From: Pseudomonadota bacterium
GTDB taxonomy: Bacteria > Pseudomonadota > Gammaproteobacteria > Burkholderiales > Gallionellaceae
NCBI GenBank assembly: GCA_021781695.1
Contig: JAJXWG010000003.1
Coordinates: 1 to 11,419, forward strand
Length of the DNA: 11,419 nucleotides
Direction of reading: 5' to 3'
Shown: piece by piece, positions 1-6,395 of the stretch
Position numbering within the stretch: the first letter of the stretch is position 1
How the letters are laid out: each line of letters starts with the position of its first letter
Position numbers and translations under genes: made by a program
Notes under the pieces: model-generated
Seen by the model: the letters and a program-made list of their open reading frames with translations, nothing else
Databases searched by the model: none
Told to the model about the DNA's origin: nothing

Positions 1-663
1 TATGCGCGCGCCCAGGCGTATCGGAATAAAGCCGGAAAGCTGCGCCGATTCGCTCTCCACCTGTGAAAATCCACCTTCGGCGCCGATCAGCAATATGGCC
101 ATCCCTTCCGGCTTCTTCTGCGCTTGCAGTGAAATGTTACCCTGAGGCAGCAGGATGAATTTGCTACTGTCAGTCAGACGCATCTTGTCCAGCCAAGTCA
201 TGATGTCCACAGGCGCATGTATCAATGGCAACCTATTGCGTCCGCATTGTTCGCAAGCCGAGATGGCAACCTGCTGCCAATGTTCCGTTCGGCGCTGTGC
301 GCGTTCGGGTGATAATCTTGCAACGCTGCGCTCGGTGGCGAGCGGCTGTATTTCTGTTGCGCCAAGCTCGGTGGCTTTCTGGATGACCCAATCCATTTTC
401 TCGCTGCTGGACAATGACTGCGCGAGCAGCACAGGCAGCTTGGATTCGCGGTCCGCAGGAATATGAGTGATGCGGTTCACGATGACCTGTTTGCCTGTGA
501 CTCTTTCAATAAAGCCATGACACTCTGCACCCAGTCCGTCGAAAAGCTGTACATGATCTCCCTCATGCAGACGTAACACGCGGCTGGCATGATGCGCAGC
601 ATTCTCCGGCAGGGTGAACGAGTCCGTGCGAGGGAGCGGTGGCGGACAGTAGAAGCGCGGCAT
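1..663 (-). CDS. rsmE: 16S rRNA (uracil1498-N3)-methyltransferase RsmE, 3' end cut off
   Basis: RsmE uses S-adenosylmethionine to methylate N3 of U1498 in 16S rRNA of the assembled 30S subunit. Read on the minus strand, the protein begins MPRFYCPPPLPRTDSF, with the family's N-terminal PUA-like RNA-binding part (HHASRVLRLHEGDHVQLFDG). The SPOUT methyltransferase domain follows, with QKATELGATEIQPL in the middle and the SAM-binding loop GAEGGF at residues 194-199. The last visible residues are LGARI, matching the family's LGPRILR segment, so about 20 C-terminal residues lie outside the window (221 residues seen; E. coli RsmE has about 243). The start at 663 fits the conserved MPRFY opening. No strong ribosome binding site precedes it. 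The gene diverges from the peroxiredoxin-like gene. Family assignment is confident; activity is inferred from the family. Confidence 0.93.
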   Translation of the reverse strand, partial: MPRFYCPPPLPRTDSFTLPENAAHHASRVLRLHEGDHVQLFDGLGAECHGFIERVTGKQVIVNRITHIPADRESKLPVLLAQSLSSSEKMDWVIQKATELGATEIQPLATERSVARLSPERAQRRTEHWQQVAISACEQCGRNRLPLIHAPVDIMTWLDKMRLTDSSKFILLPQGNISLQAQKKPEGMAILLIGAEGGFSQVESESAQLSGFIPIRLGARI

Positions 664-673
664 GATGAGATCG

Positions 674-704
674 TTAAGAGTGGCTGTAGGCGTGATAATA
701 TACT
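674..704 (+). promoter_or_regulatory. Weak candidate promoter for the peroxiredoxin-like/phosphatase gene pair
   Basis: TATACT (699-704) matches the -10 consensus at 5 of 6 positions. The best upstream partner is TTAAGA (674-679), 4 of 6, at a long spacing of 19. The -10 box overlaps the candidate -10 of the divergent rsmE promoter, so the same AT-rich block may serve both directions. The -35 call is weak. Confidence 0.25.
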
Positions 705-724
705 GCCGGAGAATATCTTGTCAG
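697..724 (-). promoter_or_regulatory. Candidate sigma70-type promoter for rsmE
   Basis: On the minus strand, CTGACA (724-719) and TATATT (702-697) are separated by 16 bases. Each matches the sigma70 consensus at 5 of 6 positions. The predicted start of transcription would lie near 690, about 27 bases before the rsmE start codon. It sits in the 70-bp divergent gap, the only non-coding DNA upstream of rsmE here. This is sequence matching only. Confidence 0.4.
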
Positions 725-733
725 GAGCATGAA

Positions 734-1288
734 ATGGTCAGTCTGCAACCCCCTTTGTGTAATTTCGGCTGGAAGGCACGTGATTTCGATCTGCCGGGTA
801 TCGATGGCAAGCGCTACAGCCTAGCCAATGCGCGCGGCAAGAACGGTTTGCTGGTGATGTTCATCTGCAATCATTGCCCTTATGTGAAATCCATACGCGA
901 ACGCCTGGTGCGCGATACGCTCGAGTTGCAGCAGCACGGCATCAACAGCATCGCCATCATGTCCAACGATGTGGCCGAATATGCAGAGGACTCTTTCGAA
1001 AACATGAAGCTGGTAGCCGAGCAGTATCGCTATCCTTTCCCGTATGTTCTGGACGAAAGCCAGCAGGTGGCGAAGGATTACGGCGCTGTGTGCACGCCCG
1101 ACTTCTTCGGGTTCAATGCGAGCCTTGAGCTGCAATATCGAGGCCGCCTGGATGCATCTCGCAAGGAACTTGTTCAGGACGCGCCGCGCGATCTTTACAA
1201 CGCGATGCTGCAAGTGGCCAAGACCGGACAAGGCCCGAGTGAGCAGATTGCCAGCATGGGCTGCTCGATAAAATGGAAGAATGAGTAA
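734..1288 (+). CDS. Thioredoxin-fold, peroxiredoxin-like (AhpC/TSA-related) protein
   Basis: A 184-residue protein with the layout of the peroxiredoxin-like 1 group of the thioredoxin superfamily. It shows an N-terminal DFDLPGIDGKRYSL segment, a strand (NGLLVMFI) leading into the active-site motif C45-N-H-C48-P-Y-V, and a V-C120-T-P122-D segment supplying the cis-proline seen in thioredoxin folds. The CxxC suggests thiol-disulfide redox activity or peroxide reduction, but the substrate is unknown and classical peroxiredoxins carry a different motif (PxxxTxxC). No signal peptide is visible, so it is probably cytoplasmic. I chose the ATG at 734 because AGGAG lies six bases upstream at 723-727. 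An in-frame ATG at 662 would overlap the divergent rsmE start codon and has no leader. Its 3' end overlaps the next gene by 8 bases, suggesting coupled translation. Confidence 0.85.
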   Translation: MVSLQPPLCNFGWKARDFDLPGIDGKRYSLANARGKNGLLVMFICNHCPYVKSIRERLVRDTLELQQHGINSIAIMSNDVAEYAEDSFENMKLVAEQYRYPFPYVLDESQQVAKDYGAVCTPDFFGFNASLELQYRGRLDASRKELVQDAPRDLYNAMLQVAKTGQGPSEQIASMGCSIKWKNE

Positions 1289-2117
1289 CATGGCGCAGCC
1301 GTCGAAAAACAATGTAACCGGCATGAGCGCGCTGCTCAAGGCGACCATTGCTGCGGTCAAGCTCGTGGCTGCAGAGGAGATCATGCCGCGTTACCTGAAG
1401 GTCGCGCACCAGCACAAGAGCGACGGCAGTCTGTGTACCGATGCGGATATCGCCACGCAAACCATACTGTCCAAGAAGCTACAGGCTATCTGCAACGTAC
1501 CCGTGCTGGGCGAGGAGATGCCTGAAGAGGAGCAGCGGGCGATCTGGCAATCGGCGCATGAAGGATTGTGGTGCGTGGATCCGATAGACGGCACTTCCAA
1601 CTTTGTCCACGGCCTGCCCTATTTTGCAGTTTCTGTGGCCCTGCTGCGCGAGGGAAAGGCAGTGCTGGGTGTGGTCTATGAGCCTGTTTCGGATGAAATG
1701 TTTGCCGCCGAATCCGGCCGGGGAGCCTATCTGAATGGTGAAAAGCTGCTTGGCCATGCCATAGCACGGACCATGGAGCAGGCGCTTGCCAATGTTGATA
1801 TGAAACGCCTGCGTCCCGGGCTTGCAGCGCAGCTTGCGACCAATCCGCCTTGCGCATCGCTGCGCAACTTCGGAGCCAGCGCGCTGGAATGGTGTTATAC
1901 CGCTGCGGGGCGCTATGATCTTTATCTGCACGGCGGACAGAAGCTATGGGATTATGCGGCAGGTGCGCTGATCCTGACTGAGGCGGGCGGATACGCAGCC
2001 TGCATAGAGAACGATGATTTTTCGGCGGGCGATATATGGCAGCGTTCTGTCATTGCGGCGCGCAGCGATGCCTTGTTTGCCGAGTGGAAAAACTGGATAC
2101 GCGCACAGAAAGATTGA
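1281..2117 (+). CDS. Inositol monophosphatase family protein
   Basis: A 278-residue member of the Mg2+-dependent, Li+-sensitive phosphatase superfamily (SuhB, CysQ, HisN and FBPase-like proteins). All family landmarks are visible: the metal-binding G77-E78-E79, motif A D100-P-I-D103-G-T-S-N-F followed by VHGLPYFAVSVAL, and motif B W223-D224-Y-A-A-G. The metal ligands are therefore intact and the enzyme should be active. The exact substrate (inositol phosphate, histidinol phosphate, PAP or a sugar phosphate) cannot be told from sequence, so no symbol is given. The ATG at 1281 overlaps the upstream gene's stop. ATG codons at 1290 or 1323 are possible alternative starts; 1290 has a better-spaced GGAAG (1275-1279). 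Cytoplasmic, with no membrane segments. Its overlap with the redox gene suggests one transcript, without implying a shared pathway. Confidence 0.88.
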   Translation: MSNMAQPSKNNVTGMSALLKATIAAVKLVAAEEIMPRYLKVAHQHKSDGSLCTDADIATQTILSKKLQAICNVPVLGEEMPEEEQRAIWQSAHEGLWCVDPIDGTSNFVHGLPYFAVSVALLREGKAVLGVVYEPVSDEMFAAESGRGAYLNGEKLLGHAIARTMEQALANVDMKRLRPGLAAQLATNPPCASLRNFGASALEWCYTAAGRYDLYLHGGQKLWDYAAGALILTEAGGYAACIENDDFSAGDIWQRSVIAARSDALFAEWKNWIRAQKD

Positions 2118-2159
2118 ATGCGCTGAGTCTTCAGTCTGCGGGCGACTTTTTTCAAGAAC

Positions 2160-2174
2160 AAAGGGGTCACCTTG
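2160..2174 (+). promoter_or_regulatory. Ribosome binding site deciding the TTG start of trkA
   Basis: AAGGGG (2161-2166) lies five bases before the TTG at 2172. TTG is followed directly by codons for KILILGAGQVG, the standard TrkA N-terminus. No in-frame ATG nearby would preserve this Rossmann motif. Confidence 0.7.
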
Positions 2175-3545
2175 AAAATATTGATACTGGGTGCTGGCCA
2201 GGTCGGTTCAACCGTGGCGGAAAGCCTGGTGAACGAGGCCAATGACATCACTGTCGTGGATCAGGACGCTGCAAAGCTCGCATTGCTGCAGGAGAGGCTG
2301 GATCTTCGGGTGTTGACGGGCAGCGCATCGCATCCTTCGATACTCGAACAGGCCGGCATTGTCGAGGCTGACATGCTGTTGGCGGTGACGCAAAGCGATG
2401 AAGTCAACATGGTGGCCTGCAAACTGGCGGCCAGCCTCTACAATACGCCCACACGCATCGCCAGGATACGCTCGGCCGATTATCTTGCGCGCCCCGAGTT
2501 GTTCAACAAGGATAATTTCTGCGTGGACTTTTCCATCTGCCCCGAGCAGATACTCACCGACTACATCACCAAGCTGATCGAATTTCCCGAAGCGTTGCAG
2601 GTGCTTCAATTCTCGCATGGCAAGGCATCCCTGGTGGCCGTGCGTGCATTTACGGGCGGACCGCTGGTAGGCAAGCCTTTGAGTTTTCTGCATACCCATA
2701 TGCCGCAGGTCGATACGCGCGTGGCGGCGATCTTTCGCAAAGATGGGCCGCTGATACCCGAAGGCAGCACGGTAGTTGAAGACGGTGATGAAGTTTTTTT
2801 CATTGCCGCGACCAAGAATATCCGCAGTGTACTCAAGGAAATGCGCCGCATGGATAAGCCTGTGCGCCGCATCATGATCGCAGGGGGCGGCAATATCGGG
2901 CGTCGCCTGGCCCGTGCGCTGGAGCGGGAGTATCAGGTGAAGCTTATCGAGTTCAACAAGAAATCCTGTGAAAGACTGGCCGGCGAGTTGTCCAGAACGC
3001 TGGTGTTGAACGGCGATGGCACGGATGAAAAGCTGATGCAGCAGGAGGGGGTCGATGATGTGGATGTGTTCTGCGCGCTGACCAATGATGATGAAAACAA
3101 CATCATGTCCTCCTTGCTTGCCAAGCAGGCAGGGGCGCGAAAGGTGATTTCCCTGATCAACCGCAGCGCCTATGTCGATCTCGTGCAAAGCGGCAAGATA
3201 GACATCGCGCTTTCTCCGGCGCAGGTCACCATCGGTTCGTTGCTGGCTTATGTGAGGAAAGGCGATGTGGCTGCGGTGCATTCGTTGCGCCGGGGTGCTG
3301 CCGAAGCCCTCGAACTGGTGGTGCATGGAGACCGGCAATCTTCCAAAGTGGTGGGGCGCCGCATAGACGAAATCGATCTGCCCAAGGGTGCGACGATAGG
3401 TGCGGTCGTGCGGGGCGATGAAGTCATGATGGGGCATCACGATCTGGTGATCGAAGCCGAGGATCACGTCATCGTGTTTGTCATCAACAAGCAAATGGTG
3501 AAAAAAGTCGAGAAACTGTTTCAGGTCAGCCTTGGATTTTTCTGA
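2172..3545 (+). CDS. trkA: Trk potassium uptake system NAD-binding regulator TrkA
   Basis: TrkA is the cytoplasmic peripheral subunit that binds NAD(H)/nucleotides and gates the TrkH (or TrkG) K+ channel. At 457 residues it is the normal length (E. coli 458). It has the tandem RCK arrangement: a first Rossmann domain with G7-A-G-Q-V-G12 and the acidic D30 that would contact ribose, and a TrkA-C domain around 140-220 (VRAFTGGPLVGKPL ... VEDGDEVFFIAA). A second Rossmann domain carries G238-G-G-N-I-G243, and a second TrkA-C domain runs to the C-terminus (IDLPKGATIGAVVRGDEVM). The start is TTG with a well-placed Shine-Dalgarno. The stop overlaps the trkH start by one base (TGATG), typical of translational coupling, so the two subunits should be made together. 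Nothing is missing or broken. Confidence 0.96.
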   Translation: MKILILGAGQVGSTVAESLVNEANDITVVDQDAAKLALLQERLDLRVLTGSASHPSILEQAGIVEADMLLAVTQSDEVNMVACKLAASLYNTPTRIARIRSADYLARPELFNKDNFCVDFSICPEQILTDYITKLIEFPEALQVLQFSHGKASLVAVRAFTGGPLVGKPLSFLHTHMPQVDTRVAAIFRKDGPLIPEGSTVVEDGDEVFFIAATKNIRSVLKEMRRMDKPVRRIMIAGGGNIGRRLARALEREYQVKLIEFNKKSCERLAGELSRTLVLNGDGTDEKLMQQEGVDDVDVFCALTNDDENNIMSSLLAKQAGARKVISLINRSAYVDLVQSGKIDIALSPAQVTIGSLLAYVRKGDVAAVHSLRRGAAEALELVVHGDRQSSKVVGRRIDEIDLPKGATIGAVVRGDEVMMGHHDLVIEAEDHVIVFVINKQMVKKVEKLFQVSLGFF

Positions 3546-4999
3546 TGGAACGCACCGTCATTCGTGCGCTGGGCCTGATGATCGTGGTGTTCAGCCTGGC
3601 CTATGTGATGCCAGTGATCACTGCGCTGATCTATGCCGATCTTCCTCTGCTGAAGGATTTTCTTGTTGCGATGGGGTGGACGGTGATCATCGGCGGCGTG
3701 CTGTGGCTCTCCGCACGTAATTACAAAGACGAGCTTTCGATAAGGCAGGGTTACCTGCTCGTGGCGGCGATGTGGACGGCCATGCCGGCTGTTGCAACGT
3801 TGCCGCTTCTGATGGCATTACCCAGCCTAAGCTTTACCGATGCCTATTTTGAGACTATGTCGGGGTTGAGCACCACGGGGGCTACCGTGCTGACAGGCCT
3901 TGATCATCTGCCGCCTGCCATCAACATCTGGCGCCATGAATTGAACTGGCTGGGCGGCATGGGAATTATCGTGCTGGCGGTGGCGGTGATGCCGCTTCTT
4001 GGCATAGGCGGGCGACAGCTGTTCAAGGCGGAAACTCCGGGGCCGATGAAAGAGACTAAGCTTGCCCCGCGCATCACTGAAACGGCGCGCAATCTGTGGC
4101 TGGTTTATCTGGTGATTACGCTGGCCTGCATCGCATCCTTGAAACTGGTCGGCATGAATTGGCTGGATGCGATTTGCCATGCGTTTGCTGCGATGGGGCT
4201 GGGCGCGTTTTCGACGCATGATGCCAGCATAGGCTATTTCAACTCGCCGGCCATCGAGGCAGTGCTGATGGTGTTCATGCTGCTGGCTGCGATGAATTTT
4301 GCGACCCACTTTCTGGTCTGGCGTAAAAAGAGCCTCATGCCTTATCTCCTGGATGTGGAGGGACTGTCTACGCTGGGACTGGTTCTTTCGAGCTGCGCCG
4401 GGATTGCCGTGTTTCTCTGGTGGAAGGGAAGTTATCCCAATTTCTGGACGGCATTGCGCTATGCCAGTTTCAATGTGGTTTCGATGGCAACCGACTGCGG
4501 CCTGAACAACGCAGACTTCAATCGCTGGCCGATTTTTGCACCGCTTTGGCTGTTGTTTTTGGGGTGTATTACCGCAAGTTCCGGTTCTACCGGCGGCGGC
4601 ATCAAGATGATCAGGACGCTGGTGCTGTTCAAACAGGCGGGGCGCGAGTTCATCAGGCTGCTGCACCCGTCAGCGGTGAATCCGCTGAAGATCGGCGGGC
4701 AGGTTATTCCGAATAACGTGGTTTTCTCCGTGTTGGGTTTCATTTTTCTGTATTTCATGAGCGTGGCTGTGCTGACCTTCACGCTGTTGGTCAGCGGTCT
4801 GGACTTTGTGTCCGCATTTTCAGCTGTGATCGCCTGTATCAACAATGCAGGTCCAGGCTTGGGTGTTGTCGGTCCTGCGAGCACTTATCAGGGGCTGACG
4901 GATTTTCAGACCTGGATATGCGCGCTGTCCATGCTGATCGGGCGGCTGGAGATATTTACCGTGTTGATCCTGTTCACGCCGCATTTCTGGAGGCGCTAG
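3545..4999 (+). CDS. trkH: Trk potassium uptake channel subunit TrkH
   Basis: TrkH is the inner-membrane pore of the Trk K+ transporter. The 484 residues match the usual length (E. coli 483), and the protein is hydrophobic throughout with about ten or more membrane segments. The four-fold pseudo-symmetric pore loops are recognisable: S109-T-T-G112 in ETMSGLSTTGATV, G218-L-G-A-F-S223, T316-D-C-G319-L-N-N, and N433-N-A-G-P-G438-L-G. The segment SSGSTGGGIKMIRTLVLFKQ matches the Gly-rich intramembrane gating loop described in TrkH structures. The start codon overlaps the trkA stop, and the adjacent gene supplies its regulatory partner. A 10-bp palindrome spans the stop codon, but it is a poor terminator. 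K+ selectivity is inferred from the family. Confidence 0.96.
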   Translation: MERTVIRALGLMIVVFSLAYVMPVITALIYADLPLLKDFLVAMGWTVIIGGVLWLSARNYKDELSIRQGYLLVAAMWTAMPAVATLPLLMALPSLSFTDAYFETMSGLSTTGATVLTGLDHLPPAINIWRHELNWLGGMGIIVLAVAVMPLLGIGGRQLFKAETPGPMKETKLAPRITETARNLWLVYLVITLACIASLKLVGMNWLDAICHAFAAMGLGAFSTHDASIGYFNSPAIEAVLMVFMLLAAMNFATHFLVWRKKSLMPYLLDVEGLSTLGLVLSSCAGIAVFLWWKGSYPNFWTALRYASFNVVSMATDCGLNNADFNRWPIFAPLWLLFLGCITASSGSTGGGIKMIRTLVLFKQAGREFIRLLHPSAVNPLKIGGQVIPNNVVFSVLGFIFLYFMSVAVLTFTLLVSGLDFVSAFSAVIACINNAGPGLGVVGPASTYQGLTDFQTWICALSMLIGRLEIFTVLILFTPHFWRR

Positions 5000-5103
5000 C
5001 GCTTTGCATAATCAATAAAATTGCCAAGACTATAAACTATCGGTTAGGATAGAAATAAAAAAAATCCTTAGGATGATGGTTTCGTCACAGCAAGGGGGGA
5101 AGG
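5000..5103 (+). promoter_or_regulatory. AT-rich upstream region and candidate promoter of the pil-chp operon
   Basis: This 104-bp gap is the only sizeable break between trkH and the pil genes and is clearly more AT-rich than the flanking coding DNA. The best sigma70-like pair is TTGCCA (5021-5026, 5 of 6) and TAGGAT (5045-5050, 4 of 6) with 18 bases between. TATAAA at 5031-5036 has no suitable -35. I find no sigma54 (GG-N10-GC) element. A 7-base motif TTAGGAT occurs twice (5044-5050 and 5068-5074), the first copy over the candidate -10, so a regulator could act here. A G-rich Shine-Dalgarno tract (5092-5100) precedes the TTG start. Confidence 0.4.
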
Positions 5104-5508
5104 TTGAGCGCAAATTTGCCATTGTCTGGCGTCAAGGTCGTGCTGATTGACGACAGCAACACCATACGGCGTAGTGGGGAGATATTTCTATCGCAGGCAG
5201 GGTGTCAGGTGGTGCTTGCCGAGGACGGATTTGACGGCTTGTCCAAGGTGGTGGATACACGGCCGGATATCATATTCGTGGACGTGATGATGCCAAGGCT
5301 GGATGGTTATCAGACCTGTGCATTGATCAAAAACAACCCGCAATTCAAAAATATACCCGTCGTGATGTTGACCAGCAAAGATACGCTGTTCGATCGCGCG
5401 CGCGGCAAGTTGGCCGGTTCCGACCAGTATCTTATCAAACCATTTAACAAAAAGAGCCTGATAGAATCAGTCATCTTGCATACACAGGGACATGAACATG
5501 ACTATTAA
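5104..5508 (+). CDS. pilG: Twitching motility response regulator PilG
   Basis: A stand-alone CheY-like receiver of 134 residues, the size of Pseudomonas PilG (about 135). Conserved receiver residues are all present: the acidic pocket D16-D17, phospho-acceptor D60 in IIFVDVMMPRLDGYQ, T90 in VVMLTSKD, and K112 in LIKPF. There is no output domain. In the Pil-Chp system ChpA phosphorylates PilG, which promotes type IV pilus extension and, in Pseudomonas, adenylate cyclase activation; that role is inferred here from family and context. The start is TTG at 5104 after a purine-rich AAGGGGGGAAGG tract. The two upstream ATGs (5073, 5076) are out of frame. It is the first gene of the operon, and its end overlaps the pilH start. 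Confidence 0.93.
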   Translation: MSANLPLSGVKVVLIDDSNTIRRSGEIFLSQAGCQVVLAEDGFDGLSKVVDTRPDIIFVDVMMPRLDGYQTCALIKNNPQFKNIPVVMLTSKDTLFDRARGKLAGSDQYLIKPFNKKSLIESVILHTQGHEHDY

Positions 5509-5863
5509 GAAAATACTGGTGGTGGATGATTCGGCAACGGAGCGTCATATCCTTGGAGAAATTCTGACCAAGCAGGGTTTTGAAGTTTCATTTGCCGAGA
5601 GCGGCGAAATGGGGGTGGCCAAAGCCAAGCAGGATAAGCCTGATCTGGTGTTGATGGATGTGGTGATGCCGGGCCTGAATGGCTTTCAGGCAACGCGAGC
5701 GATCACCAAAGACCCGGTCACGGCTCATATCCCGGTTTTGCTTTGCACCACCAAGGATCAGGATACCGACAAGATCTGGGGGATGCGGCAGGGTGCGAAG
5801 GATTATCTGGTGAAGCCCGTCAACGTTGCCGAATTGCTGAGCAAGATTGCCGCGCTCATCTGA
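5498..5863 (+). CDS. pilH: Twitching motility response regulator PilH
   Basis: A second single-domain receiver, 121 residues from the chosen start, equal in length to Pseudomonas PilH. Key residues are D10-D11, phospho-acceptor D54 in LVLMDVVMPGLNGFQATR, T84 in LLCTTKDQ and K106 in YLVKPV. The signature TTKDQ-TDK-WG-RQGA-DYL is strongly PilH-like and separates it from PilG. PilH is thought to favour pilus retraction or act as a phosphate sink for ChpA. I chose ATG 5498 because AGGGA ends seven bases upstream and MTIKKILVVDDS fits the family; ATG 5492 would sit almost on the ribosome site. It overlaps the last codons of pilG (stop at 5508), implying coupling. Confidence 0.94.
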   Translation: MTIKKILVVDDSATERHILGEILTKQGFEVSFAESGEMGVAKAKQDKPDLVLMDVVMPGLNGFQATRAITKDPVTAHIPVLLCTTKDQDTDKIWGMRQGAKDYLVKPVNVAELLSKIAALI

Positions 5864-5875
5864 CACCGAATAACC

Positions 5876-6367
5876 ATGCCCAAGCGAATCAATCTGCGCG
5901 AGTTCCAGCAAAACCTGAGCAACCGCATGCAGGACAAAAGCCGCATGGGCGGACAATTGTCACTGCTGGGGATACAGATCGCCGGGCAGAATTATCTGGT
6001 GGAGATGGTGGACATCAGCGAGGTGTTGTCGATGCCGTCCCTGGCGCCCGTCCCGCTCACACGTCCCTGGTTTCGCGGCGTGGCCAATGTGCGCGGCAAT
6101 TTATACTGCGTTGCAGACATGGCAGCCTTCATGCATCAGGGCGCCGCCTCCGGTGCCATCACCAATCGTCTGTTGCTGGTTGCAGAACGCTATGCCTTCA
6201 ATGCAGCGTTGCTGGTGGAAAAGGTGTTTGGTCTGCGCGATACGAGCAAGTGGCAGCGCGACGAGAAGCAGAAGGACATGTATTTTGACGAACAGGACGT
6301 GGCTTGGCGCAAACTTGATGTGATTGGGTTGCTTGGGCAGCCGGAGTTTTTGCAAATAGGTATTTAG
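5876..6367 (+). CDS. pilI: CheW-like chemotaxis coupling protein PilI
   Basis: A 163-residue protein made of one CheW domain after a short basic, glutamine-rich N-terminus (MPKRINLREFQQNLSNRMQ). The recognisable core runs from LSLLGIQIAGQNYLVEMVDISEVL through PVPLTRPWFRGVANVRGNLYCVADMAAFM. CheW-type proteins tie receptors to the CheA kinase in cytoplasmic signalling arrays, so PilI should bridge PilJ and ChpA. It begins 12 bases after pilH without a clear Shine-Dalgarno, so translation may depend on coupling to pilH. Position between pilH and pilJ is the standard order. The C-terminal half is less conserved, but the reading frame is intact. Confidence 0.92.
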   Translation: MPKRINLREFQQNLSNRMQDKSRMGGQLSLLGIQIAGQNYLVEMVDISEVLSMPSLAPVPLTRPWFRGVANVRGNLYCVADMAAFMHQGAASGAITNRLLLVAERYAFNAALLVEKVFGLRDTSKWQRDEKQKDMYFDEQDVAWRKLDVIGLLGQPEFLQIGI

Positions 6368-6395
6368 CAGTATCTGTCCCCCGGAGAAAACGAAT

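Noticed and set aside
155..466. Plus-strand open frame of 103 codons at the left end
   Set aside because: Antisense to rsmE, whose minus-strand translation carries the conserved SPOUT motifs.
662..733. Upstream ATG at 662 for the peroxiredoxin-like gene
   Set aside because: It would overlap the divergent rsmE start codon and lacks a ribosome site. ATG 734 has AGGAG at correct spacing and gives the normal N-terminus.
2118..2171. T6 run at 2147-2152 before trkA, as a terminator of the phosphatase gene
   Set aside because: Only 3-4 bp imperfect stems can be formed upstream of the T run, so a stable hairpin is not supported.
2208..3494. Minus-strand open frame of 428 codons antisense to trkA
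   Set aside because: Shadow of a strongly conserved TrkA gene. Its translation is rich in His, Gln and Arg in the way of reverse-frame reading and shows no domain.
3827..4666. Minus-strand open frame of 279 codons antisense to trkH
   Set aside because: Shadow frame. The composition is extreme in His, Arg and Gln, and the plus strand holds an intact TrkH.
4991..5005. Palindrome GCGCTAGCGC across the trkH stop followed by TTT, as a terminator
   Set aside because: The stem is about five pairs including a wobble, and only three T residues follow. Too weak to call an intrinsic terminator.
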